A DNA stretch of 64,000 bases from Chamaelirium japonicum (GCA_947650365.1 OX393551.1:92292697-92356696); one strand, 5' to 3'. Numbered from the stretch's first letter, positions 12,408 through 26,886 are shown. Program-made: numbers and translations. Notes: generated by a model not told the origin, from the sequence alone.

Positions 12408-12670
12408 GTACGAGTGAATAAGAATGGATCGTACGAATGAAATAGAATGGATCGTACGAATGAACTAGAATGGATCGTGCTAATGAATTAGAATAGATCG
12501 TACGAATGAATTAGAATAGATTGTGCGAATGAATTAGAATGGATCGTACGAATGAATTAGAATGGATCGTATGAATGAATTAGTATGGATCGTACGAATG
12601 AATTAGAATGGATCGTGCTAATGAATTAGAATGGATCGCACAAATAAATGAATTAGAATGGATACATTCG
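12408..12670 (+). repeat. 23-bp satellite array, forward block
   Basis: About eleven forward monomers start with the GAGTGAATAAG and GAAATAG variants. The penultimate unit has an odd linker (CGCACAAATAAATGAATTAG) that is shared with copy 2 (about 27175). Confidence 0.92.
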
Positions 12671-12988
12671 TACCATCCATTCTAATTCATTCGTACGATC
12701 CATTCTAATTCATTCGTACGATCCATTCTAATTCATTCATACGATCCCTTCTAATTCATATTCATTCGTACGATCCATTCTAAATCATTCGTAAGATCCA
12801 TAATAATTCATTCGCAGGATCTATTATAATTCATTCGTACGATCCATTCTAATTCATACGTACAATCTATTCTAATTCATTCGTACGATCCATTTTAATT
12901 CATTAGCACGAACCATTCTAATTCATTCGTACGATCCATTCTATTTCATTCGTACGATCCATTCTTACTCATTCGTACGATCCATTCT
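12671..12988 (-). repeat. 23-bp satellite array, reverse block
   Basis: It begins with the uncommon linker GTACCATCC and ends at the palindromic join CCATTCTAGAATGG, centred on CTAG near 12988. The last monomers are the GAAATAG/GAGTAAG pair in reverse. Confidence 0.93.
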
Positions 12989-13173
12989 AGAATGGATCAT
13001 GCGAATGATTTAGAATGGATCGTACGAATGAATTAGAATGGATCGTACGAATGAATTAGAATGGATCGTACGAATGAATATGAATTAAAATGGATCGTAT
13101 GAATAAATTAGAATGGATCGTACGAATGAATTAGAATGGACCGTACGAATGAATTAGAATGGATTGTACGAAG
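12989..13173 (+). repeat. 23-bp satellite array, forward block
   Basis: About eight forward monomers. One contains an extra GAATA (GAATGAATATGAATTAAAATGG, split around 13077-13090) that is matched at 27636-27650. Confidence 0.92.
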
Positions 13174-13290
13174 GTATCCATTCTAATTCATTCCTTTGTG
13201 CGATCCATTCTAATTCATTAGCACGATCCATTCTAATACATTCGTACGATCCATTCTAATCATTCGCACGAATGGATCTTACTCATTCAT
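13174..13290 (-). repeat. Short reverse block
   Basis: Five reverse monomers have irregular spacing, including the 22-bp unit CCATTCTAATCATTCGCACG. It ends at the irregular GGATCTTACTCATTCATAAA join, and a similar join (GATCTTTCTCATTAATAAA) occurs at 27770-27788. Confidence 0.9.
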
Positions 13291-13830
13291 AAATTAGAAT
13301 GGATCGTACGAATGAATTAGAATGGATCATATGAAAGAATTAGTTTGGATCGTGCGAATGAATTAGAATGGATCATACGAGTGAATTAGAATGGATACAT
13401 TCATGCGAATGAATTAGAATGGATCGTATGAATGACTTAGAATGGATCGTATGAATGAATTCGAATGGATCGTACGTATGAATTAGAATGGATCGTACAA
13501 ATGAATTAGAATGGATCGTATGAATGAATTAGAATGGATCATACGAAGGAATAAGAATGGATTGTACGAAGGAATTAGAATGGATCGTATGAATGAATTA
13601 TAATGGATACATTTGTGCAAAAGAATTAGAATGGATTGTATGAATGAACTGGAATGGATCATACAAATGAATTAGAATGGATCGTGTGAATGAATTAGAA
13701 TGGATCGTACGAATGAATTAGAATAGATTGTGCGAATTAATTAGAATGGATCGTACGAATGAATTAGAATGGATACATTCATGCGAATGAATTAGAATGG
13801 TTCGTATGAATGAATTAGAATGGATCGTAC
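13291..13830 (+). repeat. 23-bp satellite array, forward block
   Basis: Forward monomers include the rare GAAAGAATTAGTTTGG unit (about 13333), matched at 27821. It ends at GTACGTAC (13827-13834), a perfect palindromic join. Confidence 0.93.
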
Positions 13831-14757
13831 GTACGATCCATTCTATTTCATTCATACGATCCATTCTTACTCATTCGTACGATCCATTCTAATTCATTCA
13901 CACGATCCATTCTAATTTATTCATACGATCCATTCTAATTCATTCGTACGATCAATTCTAATTCATTCATACGATCCATTCTAATTCATTCATACAATCC
14001 CTTCTAATTCTTTCGCACGAATGTATCCATTCTAATTCATTCGTACAATCCACCCTAATTCCTTCGTTTGATCCATTCTAATTCATTCGCACGAATGTAT
14101 CCATTCTAATTCATTCGTACGATCTATTCTAATTCATTCATACGATCCAATCTAATTCATTCATACGATCCATTCTAATTCATTCGCACGAATGTATCCA
14201 TTCTAATTCATTCGCACGATCCATTCTAATTCATTCATACGATCCATTCTAATTCATTCGCATGAATGTATCCATTCTAATTCATTTGTACGATCCATTC
14301 TAATTCATTCGCACAATCTATTCTAATCCATTCGTACGATCCATTCTAATTCATTCGCACAATCAATTCTAATTCATTCGCACAATCTATTCTAATTCAT
14401 TCGCACGATCCAATCTAATTCATTCATACGATCCATTCTAATTCATTCATACGATCCATTCTAATTCATTTGCTCGAATGTATCCATTCTAATTCATTCT
14501 CACTATCTATTCTAATTCATTCGCACGATCCATTCTAATTCATTCATACGATCCATTCTTACTCATTCGTACGATCCGTTCTACTTCATACAATCTAATT
14601 CATTCATACGATCCATTCTAATTCATTCGCACGAATGTATCCATTCTAATTCATTCGTATGATCCATTCTAATTCATTCGCACGATCCATTCTGATTCAT
14701 TCATACGATCCATTCTAATTCATTCGTACGATCCATTCTAATTCATTCGCACGATCA
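13831..14757 (-). repeat. 23-bp satellite array, reverse block
   Basis: The reverse monomers contain 28-bp units at irregular spacing and the CCACCCTAATTCCTTCG marker (14050). A damaged unit, CTACTTCATACAATCTAATTC (split around 14582), has a counterpart at 28942-28955 in copy 2. Confidence 0.93.
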
Positions 14758-16688
14758 TTAGAATGGATCGTGCGAATGAATTAGAATGGATCGTACGAAT
14801 GAATAAGAATGGATATATTCGTGCGAATCAATTAGAATGGTTCGTACGAATGAGTAAGAATGGATTGTACGAATGAAATAGAATGGATCGTACGAATGAA
14901 TTAGAATGGATCGTGCGAATGAATTAGATTGGATCGTGCGAATGAATTAGAACGGATCGTACGAATGAATTAGAATGGATCGTACGAATGGGTAAGAATG
15001 GATCGTACGAATGAAATAAACTGGATCGTACGAATTAATTAGAATGGATTTCGCTAATGAATTAGAATGGATCGTATGAATGAATTAGAATAGATTGTGC
15101 AAATGATGAATTAGAATGGATCGTGCGCAAGAATTAGATTGGATCGTGCGAATGAATTTGAATGGATCGTACGAATGAATTAGAATGGATACATTCGTGC
15201 GAATGAATTAGAATGGATCGTATGAATGAATTAGAATGGATCGTATGAATGAATTCGAATGGATCGTACGAATGAATTAGAATGGATACATTCGTGCGAA
15301 TGAATTAGAATGGATCATACGAAGGAATTAGGGTGGATCGTACGAATGAATTAGAATGGATACATTCGTGCGAAAGAATTAGAATGGATTGTATGAATTA
15401 ATTAGAATGGATCGTATGAATGAATTAGAATGGATCGTGCGAATGAATTAGAATGGATTGTGCTAATGAGTAAGAATGGATCGTACGAATGAAATAGAAT
15501 GGATCGTACGAAGGAATTAGAATGGATCGTGCTAATGAATTAGAATGGATCGTACGAATGAATTAGAATAGATTGTGCGAATGAATTAGAATGGACCGTG
15601 CGAATGAATTAGAATGGATACGTCCGTGCGAATGAATTAGAATGGAGCGTACGAATGAATTAGAATGGATCATATGAATGAATGAGAATGGATCGTATGA
15701 ATAAATTTGAATGGATCGTACGAATCAATTAGAATGGATACATTCGTGCGAATGATATAGAATGGATCATACAAAGGAATTAGGGTGGATCGTACGAAAG
15801 AATTAGAATGGATACATTTGTGCGAAAGAATTAGAATGGATTGTATGAATGAACTAGATTGGATCATATGAATGAATTAGAATGGATCGTGCGAATGAAT
15901 TAGAATGGATCGTACGAATGAATTAGAATGGATACATTCGTGCGAATGAATTAGAATGGATCGTACGAATGAGTAAGAATGGATCATACGAATGAAATAG
16001 AATGGATCGTACGAATGAGTTAGAATGGATCGTGCTAATGAATTAGAATGGATCGTACGAATGAATTAGAATAGATTGTGCGAATGAATTAGAATGGACC
16101 GTACGAATGAATTAGAATGGATACATTCGTGCGAATGAATTAGAATGGATCGTATGAATGAATTAGAGTGGATCGTTTGAATGAATTAGAATGGATCGTA
16201 CGTATGAATTAGAATGGATACATTCATGGGAATGAATTAGAATGGATCGTACGAAAAAATTAGAATGGATCATACGAATGAAATAGAATGGATCGTACGA
16301 AGGAATTAGAATGGATCGTACGAATGAATTAGAATGGATCGTATGAATGAATTAGAATGGATTCTGCGAATGAATTAGAATGGATCGTACGAATGAATTA
16401 GAATGGATACATTCGTGCGAAAGAATTAGAATGGATTGTATGAATGAATTAGAATGGATCAGATGAATGCATTAGAATGGATCATGCGAATGAATTAGAT
16501 TGGATCGTATGTATGAATTAGAATGAATTATAATGTATTAGGAATTAGAATGGATCATACCAATGAATTAGAATGGATCGTATGAATGAATTAGAATGGA
16601 TCGTACGAATGGATTAGAATGTATTCTAATTAAAATGGATCGTGTGAATGAATGAATTGGAATAGATTGTGCGAATGAATTAGAATGA
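14758..16688 (+). repeat. 23-bp satellite array, forward block
   Basis: The forward array has well-formed higher-order units. A 3-bp insertion (GTGCAAATGATGAATTAG, about 15098) recurs in similar form at 58275. Near 16511-16550 a run of half-cores (GAATTAGAATGAATTATAATG, split here) breaks the period, matched at 31089. Confidence 0.93.
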
Positions 16689-16712
16689 ATTCCTTCGCAC
16701 GAATGTATCCAT
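16689..16712 (-). repeat. Single-monomer inverted patch
   Basis: ATTCCTTCGCACGAATG followed by TATCCAT reads in reverse inside a forward array. The same patch sits at 31265-31290, so it predates the large duplication. Confidence 0.8.
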
Positions 16713-17857
16713 ACGAATGAATTAGAATGGATCGTACGAATGAATTAGAATGGATCGTATGAATGAATTAGAATAGATCATACGAATGAATTAGAATGGA
16801 TACATTCGTGCGAATGAAATAGAATGGATCGTATGAATGAATTAGAATGGATACATTCATAGGAATGAATTAGAATAGATTGGATCGTATGAATGAATTA
16901 GAATGGATCGTATGAATGAATTAGAATGGATCGTGCGAATGAATTAGAATGGGTCGTACGAATGAATTAGAATGGATACATTCGTGCGAATGAATTAGAA
17001 TGGATTGTATGAAGGAATTAGAATGGATTGTATGAAGGAATTAGAATGGATCGTACAAAGGAATTAGAATGGATCATACGAATGAATTAGAATGCATACA
17101 TTCGTGCAAAAGAATTAGAATGGATTGTATGAATGAATTAGAATAGATCATACAAATGAATTAGAATGGATCGTACGAATGAATTAGAATGGATCATACG
17201 AATGAATTAGAATGGATCGTTCGAATGAATTAGAATGGATCATGCTAATGAAATAGAATGGATCGTACGAATGAATTAGAATGGATCATACGAATGAGTA
17301 AGAATGGATCGTACGAATGAAATAGAATAGATCGTACGAATGAATTAGAATGGATCGTGCGAAAGAATTAGATTGGATCATGCGAATGAATTAGAATGGA
17401 TCGTACGAATGAATTAGAATGGATACATTCGTGTGAATGAATTAGAATGGATCGTATGAATGAATTAGAATGGATCGTATGATTGAATTCGAATGGATCG
17501 TACGTATGAATTAGAATGGATCGTATGAATGAATTAGAATGGATCGTATGAATGAATTACAATGGTTCGTACGAATGAATTAGAATGGATCGTACGAATG
17601 AATTAGAATGGATCGTACGAATGAATTAGAATGGTTACATTCGTGCAAAAGAATTAGAATGGATTGTATGAATGAATTAGAATGGATCGTACAAATGAAT
17701 TAGAATGGATCGTGCGAATGAATTAGAATGGATCGTACGAATGAATTTGAAAAGATTGTGCGAATGAATTAGAATGGATCGTATGAATAAATTAGAATGG
17801 ATACATTCGTGCGAATGAATTAGAATGGATCGTATGAATGAATTAGAATGGATGGTA
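16713..17857 (+). repeat. 23-bp satellite array, forward block
   Basis: Forward monomers with repeated GAAGGAATTAG units near 17012-17065. It ends at GGTACGTTCGATCC, a GTAC-centred flip that is conserved at 32613. Confidence 0.93.
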
Positions 17858-19830
17858 CGTTCGATCCATTCTATTTTATTCGTACGATCCATTCTTACTC
17901 ATTCGTTCGATCCATTCTAATTCATTCATACGATCCATTCTAATTCATTCGTATGATCCATTCTAATCCATTCGTATGATCCATTCTAATTTATTAGCAC
18001 GATCCATTCTAATTCATTCGTACGATCCATTCTATTTCATTCGTATGATCCATTCTTACTCATTCGTACGATCCATTCTAATTCATTCGCACGAATGTAT
18101 CCATTCTAATTCATTCGTACGATCCATTCTAATTCATTCGCACGATCCATTCTAATTCATTCGTACGATCCATTCTAATTCATTTGTACGATCAATTCTA
18201 ATTCCTTCGCATGATCCATTCTAATTCATTCATACGATCCATTCTAATTCATTCGTACAATGCATTCTAATTCATTCGCACGAATGTATCCATTCTAATT
18301 CATTCGTACGATCCATTCTAATTCATTCGCACGATCCAATCTAATTTATTTATATGATCTATTTTAATTAATTCGTACGATCCATTCTTATTCATTTGCA
18401 CAATCTATTGTAATTTATTCGTACGATCCATTCTAATTCATTAGCACGATCCATTCTATTTCATTTGTACGATCCATTCTTACTCATTCGTACGATTCAT
18501 TCTAATTCATTCGCACGAATGTATCCATTCAAATTCATTCGTACGATCCATTCTAATTCATTCGCACGATCCATTCTAATTCATTCATACGATCCATTCT
18601 AATTCATTCGTACGATCCATTCTAATTCATTCGCACAATCTATTCTAATTCATTCGTACGATCCATTCTAATTCATTAGCATGATCTATTCTAATTCATT
18701 CGTACGATCCATTCTATTTCATTCGTACAATCCATTCTTACTCATTCGTACGATCCATTCTAATTCATTCGCACGAATGTATCCATTCTGATTCATTCAT
18801 ATGATCCATTCTAATTCATTCATACGATCCATTCTAATTTATTTGCACTATCTATTCTAATTCATTCGTACGATCCATTCTAATTCATTAGCACGATCCA
18901 TTCTAATTCATTCGTATGATCCATTCTATTTCATTCGTACGATCAATTCTTACACATTCGTTCGATCCATTGTAATTCATTCGCACGAATGTATCCATTC
19001 TAATTCATTCATACGATCCATTCTAATTCATTCGCACGATCCATTCTAATTCATTCATATGATCCATTCTAATTCATTCGTACGATCCATTCTAATTCAT
19101 TCGCACGAACCATTCTAATTAATTCATACGATCCATTCTAATTCATTCGCACGAATGTATCCATTCTAATTCATTCGCACGATCCACCCTAATTCATTCG
19201 TACGATCCATTCTAATTCCTTCATCCGATCCATTCTAATTCATTTCCATGAATGTATCCATTCTAATTCATACGTACGATCCATTCTAATTCATTCATAC
19301 GATCCAATCTAATTCATTTGCACGAATGTATCCATTCTAATTCATTCATACGATCCATTCTAATTCATTCACATAATCTACTCTAATTCATTCGTACGAT
19401 CCATTCTAATTCATTAGCAATATCCATTCTAATTCATTCGTACGATCTATTCTATTTCATTCTAATTCCTTCGTATGATCCATTCGTATGATCCATTCTA
19501 ATTCCTTCGCACGAATGTATCCATTCTAATTCATTCATACAATCCATTCTAATTCTTTCACACGAATGTATCCATTCTAATTCATTTGTACCATCCATTC
19601 TAATTCATTCGCACAATCTATTCTAATTCCTTCGTACCATCCATTCTAATTCCTTCGTACGATCCATTCTAATTCCTTCGTACGATCCATTCTATTTCAT
19701 TCGTATGATCCATTCTAATTCCTTCGTACGATCCATTCTAATTCATTCCCATGAATGTATCCACTCTAATTTATTCGCACAATCTATTCTAATTCATTCA
19801 TACAATCCATTCTATTTCATTCGCACGATC
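17858..19830 (-). repeat. 23-bp satellite array, reverse block (2.0 kb)
   Basis: Very regular reverse monomers show the GTAC, TAGCACG, CTATTTC, CTTACTC and 28-mer order repeated several times. A compressed region near 19455-19520 has truncated units (CATTCTAATTCCTTCGTATG, then GATCCATTCGTATG). The counterpart is 32613-34748. Confidence 0.94.
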
Positions 19831-22550
19831 GTAGGAATTAGAAGGATCGTACAAATGAGTAAGAATGGATCGTATGTATGTATTAGAATGGATACATTCT
19901 TGGGAATGAATTAGAATGGATCGTACGAAGGAATTAGAATGGATCATACGAATGAAATAGAATGGATCGTATGAAGGAATTAGAATGGATCGCGCGAATG
20001 AATTAGAATGGATCGTGCGAATGAATTAGAATGGATTGTGCGAATGAATTAGAAAGGATCGTATGAATGAATTCGAATGGATCGTGCAAATGAATTAGAA
20101 TGGATGGTATGAATGAATTAGAATGGACATACGAATGAATTAGAATGGATACATTCGTGCGAATGAATTAGAATGGATCATACGAAGAAATTAGGGTGGA
20201 TCGTACGAATGAATTAGAATGGTTACATTCGTGTGAAAGAATTAGAATGGATTGTATGAATGAATTAGAATGGATCATATGAATGAATTATAATGGATCG
20301 TGCGAATGAATTACAAAGGATCGTACGAATGAATAAGAATGGATCGTATGAATGAATTAGAATGGATCGTGCGAATGAATTAGAATGGATCGTTTGAATG
20401 AATTAGAATGGTTACATTCGTGCGAATGAATTAGAATGGATCGTACGAATGAGTAAGAATGGATCGTACGAATGAAATAGAATGGACCGTACGAATGAAA
20501 TAGAATGGATCGTGCTAATGAATTAGAATGGATAGTACGAATGAATTAGAATAGATTATGCGAATGAATACATTCGTGCGAATGAATTAGAATGGATTGT
20601 ATGAATGAATTAGAATTGATCGTATGAATGAATTAGAATGGATCATATGAATGAATTCGAATGGATTGTACGAATGAATTAGAATGGATACATTCGTCCG
20701 AATGAATTAGAATGGATCATACGAAGGAATTAGGGTGGATCGTACGAATGAATTAGAATGGATACATTCATGCAAAAGAATTAGAATGGATTGTATGAAT
20801 GAATTAGAATGGATCATATGAATGAATTAGAATGGATCATGCGAATGAATTACAATGGATCATACGAATGAATTAGAACGGATCGTATGAATGAATTAGA
20901 ATGGATCGTGCGAATGAATTAGAATGGATCGTATGAATGAATTAGAATAGAATGGATACATTCGTCCGAATGAATTAGAATGGATCGTACGAATAAATTA
21001 GAATGGATCGTACGAATGAATTAGAATAGAATGGATACATTCGTGTGAATGAATTAGAATGGATTCGGCGAATGAATTAGATTGGATCGTGTGAGTGAAT
21101 TAGAATGGATCGTGCGAATGAATTAGATTGGATACATTCCTGCGAAAGATTTAGAATGGATTGTATGAATGAATTAGAATGGATCGTATGAATGAATTAG
21201 AATGGATCGTGCGAATGAATTAGAATGGATAGTACGAATGAATTAGAATGGATACATTCGTGCGAAAGAATTAGAATGGATTGTATGAATGAATTTGAAT
21301 GGATCATACGAATGAATTAGAATGGATCGTATAAATGAACTAGAATGGATCGTGCGAATGAATTAGAATGGATCGTACGAATGAATTAGAATGGATACAT
21401 TCATGCGAATGAATTAGAATGGATCGTACGAATAAGTAAGAATGGATCGTACGAATGAAATAGAATGGATCATGCGAATGAATTAGAATGGATCGTGCGA
21501 ATGAATTAGAATGGATCGTGCGAATGAATTAGAATGGATCGTATGAATGAGTAAGAATGGATCATACGAATGAAATAGAATGGATCGTATGAATGAATTA
21601 GAATGGATCGTACGAATGAATTAGAATGGATCCTGCGAATGAATTAGAATGGATCGTGCGAATGAATTATAATGGATCGTACGAATGAATTAGAATGGAT
21701 CGTATGAATGAATTAGAATGGATCGTGCGAATAAATTAGAATGGATTGTATGAATGAATTTGAATGGATTGTACGAATGAATTAGAATGGATATATTTGT
21801 GCGAATGAATTAGAATGGATCATACGAGCGAATTAGGGTGGATTGTACAAATGAATTAGAATAGATACATTCGTGCGAAAGAAATAGAATGGATTGTATG
21901 AATGAATTAGAATGGATCAGATAAATGAATTAGAATGGATCGTATGAATGAATTAGAATGGATTGTACGAAGGAATTAGAATGGATCTTATGAATGAATT
22001 AGAATGGATCGTACGAAGGAATTAGAATGGATACATTTGTGCGAAAGAATTAGAAAGGATTGTATGAATGAATTAGAATGGATCGTATGAATGAATTAGA
22101 ATGGATCATGCGAATGATTCAGAATGGATCGTATGAATGAATTAGAATAGATCGTGTGAATGAATTAAAATGGATCGTACGAATGAATTAGAATGCATAC
22201 ATTCGTGCGAATGAATTAGAATGGATCATACGATGAATTAGAATGGATACATTCCTGCGAACGAATTAGAATGGATCGTGCTAATGAATTAGAATGGATC
22301 GTACGAATGAATTAGAATGGATCATCCGAAGGAATTACGGTGGATCGTACGAATGAATTAGAATTGAAATATTTGTGCGAAAGAATTAGAATGGATTGTA
22401 TGAACGAATTAGAATGGATCGTGCAAATGAATTAGAATGGATCGTGCGAATGAATAAGAATGGATCGTACGAATGAATTAGAATAGATTGTGTGAATGAA
22501 TTAGAATGGATCGTACGAATGAATTAGAATGGATCGTATGAATGAATTAG
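19831..22550 (+). repeat. 23-bp satellite array, forward block (2.7 kb)
   Basis: The join reads GCACGATCGTAGGAATTAG, and the same odd join appears at 34741. The block contains partial monomers such as GAATGAATACATTCGTGC (about 20565) and GATGAATTAGAATGG (about 22234), both repeated in copy 2 (35696 and 37255). Confidence 0.94.
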
Positions 22551-24232
22551 CACGATCCATTCTAATTCTTTCGCACGAATGTATCCATTCTAATTCATTC
22601 GTATGATCCATTCTAATTCATTCATACGATCCATTCTAATTCATTCGTACGATCCATTCTAATTCATTTGCACAATCCATTCTAATTCATTCGCATGAAT
22701 GTTTCCATTCTAATTCATTCGCACGAATGTATCCATTCTAATTCAATCATACGATCCATTCTAATTCATTCGCACGATCCAATCTAATTCGTTCGCACAA
22801 TCCTTTCTAATTCATTCATACAATCCATTCTATTTCATTCGTACAATCCATTCTTACTCATTCGTACGATCCATTCTAATTCATTCGCACGAATGTACCC
22901 ATTCTAATTCATTCATACGATCCCTTCTAATTCATTAGCACGATCCATTCTAATTCATTCATACGATCCATTCTAATTCATTCGTATGATCCATTCTAAT
23001 TTATTCAGACGATCCATTCTAATTCATTAGCATGATCCATTCTAATTCATTAGCACGATCCATTCTAATTCATACGATACATTCTAATTCATTTATACGA
23101 TCCATTCTATTTTATTCGTATGATCCATTATAATTCATTCATACGATCCATTCGATTTCATTCGTACGATCCATTCTTACTCATTTGTACGATCCAATCT
23201 AATTCATTCGCACGATCCAATCATATTCATTTGTACGATCCATTCTAATTCATTCGTACGATCCATTCTATTTCATTCGTACGATCCATTCTAAATCATT
23301 CGCACGAATGTATCCATTCTAATTCATTCGTACGATCCATTCTAATTCATTCGCATGATCTATTCTAATTCATTCATACGATCCATTCTAATTCATTCAT
23401 GCGATCCATTCTAATTCATTCATACAATCCATTTTAATTCTTTCGCACGAATGTAACCATTCTAATTCATTCGTACGATCCATTCTAATTCATTCGCACG
23501 ATCCATTCTAATTCATTCATACGATCCATTCTAATTCATTTGTACGATCTATTCTAATTCGTACGTACGATTCATTCGAATTCATTCATACGATCCATTC
23601 TAATTCATTCATACGATCCATTCTAATTCATTCGCACGAATGTATTCATTCTAATTCATTCGTACAATCCATTCTAATTCATTTGCACGATCCAATCTAA
23701 TTCATTCGCACGATCAATTCTAATTCATTCGTACGATCCATTCTATTTCATTCGTACGATCCATTATTACTCATTCGTACGATCCATTCTAATTCATTCG
23801 CACGAATGTATCCATTCTAATTCATTCGTACAATCCATTCTAATTCATTTGCACGATCTATTCTAATTCATTCATACGATCCATTCTAATTCATTCGGAC
23901 GATCCATTCTAATTCATTCATACGATCCATTCTATTTTATTCGTACGATCTATTCTTACTCATTCGTACGATCTATTCTAATTCATTCGCATGAATTTAT
24001 CCATTCTAATTCATTCGTACGATCCATTCTAATTCATTCGCACGATCCATTCTAATTCATTCGCACGATCCATTCTAATTCATTCGTACGATCCATTCTT
24101 ATTGATTAGCATGATCCATTCTAATTCATTCGTACGATCCATTGTATTTCATTTGTACGATCCATTTTTACTCATTCGTATGATCCATTCTAATTCATTC
24201 GCACGAATGTATCCATTCTAATTCATTCGTAT
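22551..24232 (-). repeat. 23-bp satellite array, reverse block, end of duplication copy 1
   Basis: It starts AGCACGATCCATTC, as at 37572. The rare AATCATATTCATTTG unit at 23220 recurs at 38200, 40659 and 45208. The right edge is ATTCGTATGGATCG. Confidence 0.93.
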
Positions 24233-24620
24233 GGATCGTACGAATGAATTAGAATAGATCGTGCGAATGAATTAGAATGGATCGTATAAATGAATTAGAA
24301 TGGATCATGCTAATGAATTAGAATGGATCTTACGAATGAATTAGAATAGATTGTGCGAATGAATTAGAATGGATCGTACGAATGAATTAGAATGGATACA
24401 TTCGTGCGAATAAATTAGAATGGATCGTACGAATGAATTAGAATGGATACATTCATGGGAATGAATTAGAATGGATCATACGAAGGAATTAGAATGGATC
24501 ATACGAATGAAATAGAATGGATCGTTTGAATGAATTAGAATGGATCGTGTGAATGAATTAGAATGGATCGTACGAATGAGTAAGAATGGATCGTACGAAT
24601 GAAATAGAATGGATCGTACG
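24233..24620 (+). repeat. 23-bp satellite array, forward block
   Basis: About 16 forward monomers including CATGGGAATG. It ends at the GTACGTAC join. It lies between the two copies of the large duplication. Confidence 0.93.
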
Positions 24621-25080
24621 TACAATCCATTCTAATTCATTCATACGATCCATTCTAATTCATTCGCATGAATGTATCCATTCTAATTCCTTCATATGAT
24701 CCAATCGAATTTCATTCGTACGATCCATTCTTACTCATTCGTACGATCCATTCTAATTCATTCGCACGAATGTATCCATTCTAATTCATTTGTACGAACA
24801 ATTCTAATTCATTCGCACGATCCATTCTAATTCATTCATACGATCCATTCTAATTCATTCGTACGATCCATTCTAATTCATTCGCACGATCCATTCTAAT
24901 TCATTCATACGATCCATTCTAATTCATTCATACGATCCATTCTAATTCATTCGCACGAATGTATCCATTCTAATTCATTCGTACGATCCATTCTATTTCA
25001 TTCGTACGATCCACTCTTACTCATTCGTACGATCCATTCTATTTCATTCGTACGATCCATTCTTACTCATTCGTATGATC
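24621..25080 (-). repeat. 23-bp satellite array, reverse block
   Basis: About 19 reverse monomers. Two successive CTATTTC/CTTACTC pairs close it (about 24985-25070). The join at 25080 reads TATGATCGAATGAATTAG, with loss of part of a monomer. Confidence 0.93.
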
Positions 25081-26886
25081 GAATGAATTAGAATGGATCG
25101 TATGAATGAATTAGATTGGGTCGTATGAATGAATTAGAATGGATCGTACGTATGAAATAGAATAGATCGTACGAATGAATAAGAATGAAGGAATTAGAAT
25201 GGATCGTACGAATGAATTCGAATAGATTGTGCGAATGAATTAGAATGGATCGTACGAATGAATAAGAATGAAGGAATTAGAATGGATCGTACGAATGAAT
25301 TAGAATAGATTGTGCGAATGAATTAGAATGGATCGTACGAATGAGTAAGAATGGATCGTACGAATGAAATAGAATGGATCGTATGAATGAATTTGAATAG
25401 ATCGTGCTAATGAATTAGAATAGATCGTACGAATGAATTAGAATAGATTGTGCGAATGAATTAGAATGGATCGTACGAATGAATGGATCGTACGAATGAA
25501 TTAGAATGGATGCATTCGTGCGAATGAATTAGAATGGATCGTACGAATGAGTAAGAATGGATCATACGAATGAAATAGAATGGATCGTACGAATGAATTA
25601 GAATCGATCGTGCTAATGAATTAGAATGGATCGTACGAATGAATTAGAATAGATTGTGCGAATGAATTAGAATGGATAGTATGAATATATTCAAATGGAT
25701 CGTACGAATGTATTATAATGGATCATACGAATGAAATATAATGGATCGTATGAATGAATTAGAATGGATCGTGCTAATGAATTAGAATAGATCGTACGAA
25801 TGAATTAGAATGGATCGTACGAATGAATTAGAGTAGATTTTGCGAGAGAATTAGAATGCATCATACGAATGAATAGATCGTACGAATGAATTAGAATGGA
25901 TACATTCGTGCGAATGAATTAGAATGGATCGTACGAATGAGTAAGAATGGATCGTACGAATGAAATAGAATGGATCATACGAATTAGAATGGATCGTATG
26001 AATGAATTAGAATGGATTGTGCTAATGAATTAGAATGGATCGTACGAATGAATTAGAATGGATTGTACGAATGAATTAGAATAGATTGTGCTAATGAATT
26101 AGAATGGATCGTACGAATGAATGGATCGTACGAAGGAATTAGAATGGATCATACGAATGAAATACAATAGATCGTACGAAGTAATTAGAATGGATCGTAC
26201 GAAGGAATTAGAATGGATCGTACGAATGAATTAGAATGGATACATTCGTGCAAAAGAATTAGAATGGATTGTATGAATGAATTAGAATGGATCGTGCAAA
26301 TGAATTAGAATGGATCGTTCGAATGAATTAGAATGGATCGTACGAATGAATTAGAATGGATCGTACGAATGAATTAGCATGGACCGTGCGAATGAATTAG
26401 GATGGATCGTACGAATGGATTAGAATGGATCGTATGAATGAATTAGAATGGATCGTGCGAATGAATTAGAATGGATCGTAAGAATGAATTAGAATGGATC
26501 ATATGAATGAATTAGATTGGATTGTATGAATGAATTAGAATGGATCGTACGTATGAATTAGAATGGATACATTCATGGGAATGAATTAGAATGGATCGTA
26601 CAAATGAATTAGATTGGATCGTACGAATAAATTAGAATGGATCGTGCTAATGAATTAGAATGGATCCTATAAATGAATTAGAATAGATTGTGCGAATGAA
26701 TTATAATGGATCGTACGAATGAATTAGTATGGATACATTCGTGCGAATAAATTAGAATGAATCGTATGAATGAATTAGATTGGATCGTACGAATGAGTAA
26801 GAATGGATCGTACGAATAAAATAGAATGGATCGTATGAATGAATTAGAATGGATCGTGCTAATGAATTAGAATGGATCGTACGAAT
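25081..26886 (+). repeat. 23-bp satellite array, forward block with many partial monomers
   Basis: Short units interrupt the 23-bp period: GAATAAGAATGAAGG at about 25170 and 25255, and GAATGAATGGATCG or GAATGAATAGATCG at 25478, 25868 and 26116. The right part, from about 26.0 kb, begins copy 2 of the large duplication. Confidence 0.92.

Larger units (their letters stand above)
11400..24232. repeat. Large segmental duplication, copy 1 (~12.8 kb)
   Basis: Irregular landmarks occur here and again about 14.5-15.0 kb downstream in the same order. The pairs are 11531/26118, 12351/26887, 13081/27640, 16511/31089, 19823/34741, 22551/37572, 23221/38200 and 23557/38571. The offset rises stepwise from about 14,536 to about 15,021 bp, so whole monomers or higher-order units were gained or lost after the duplication. 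Strand-switch positions are shared. The ends are approximate. Confidence 0.85.

Noticed and set aside
19705..19914. Open frame of 69 codons with a different C-terminal part
   Set aside because: The non-periodic end arises because the frame crosses the strand switch at 19831 and then reads the opposite strand of the satellite. The frame at 17677-17892 crosses the switch at 17858 in the same way.
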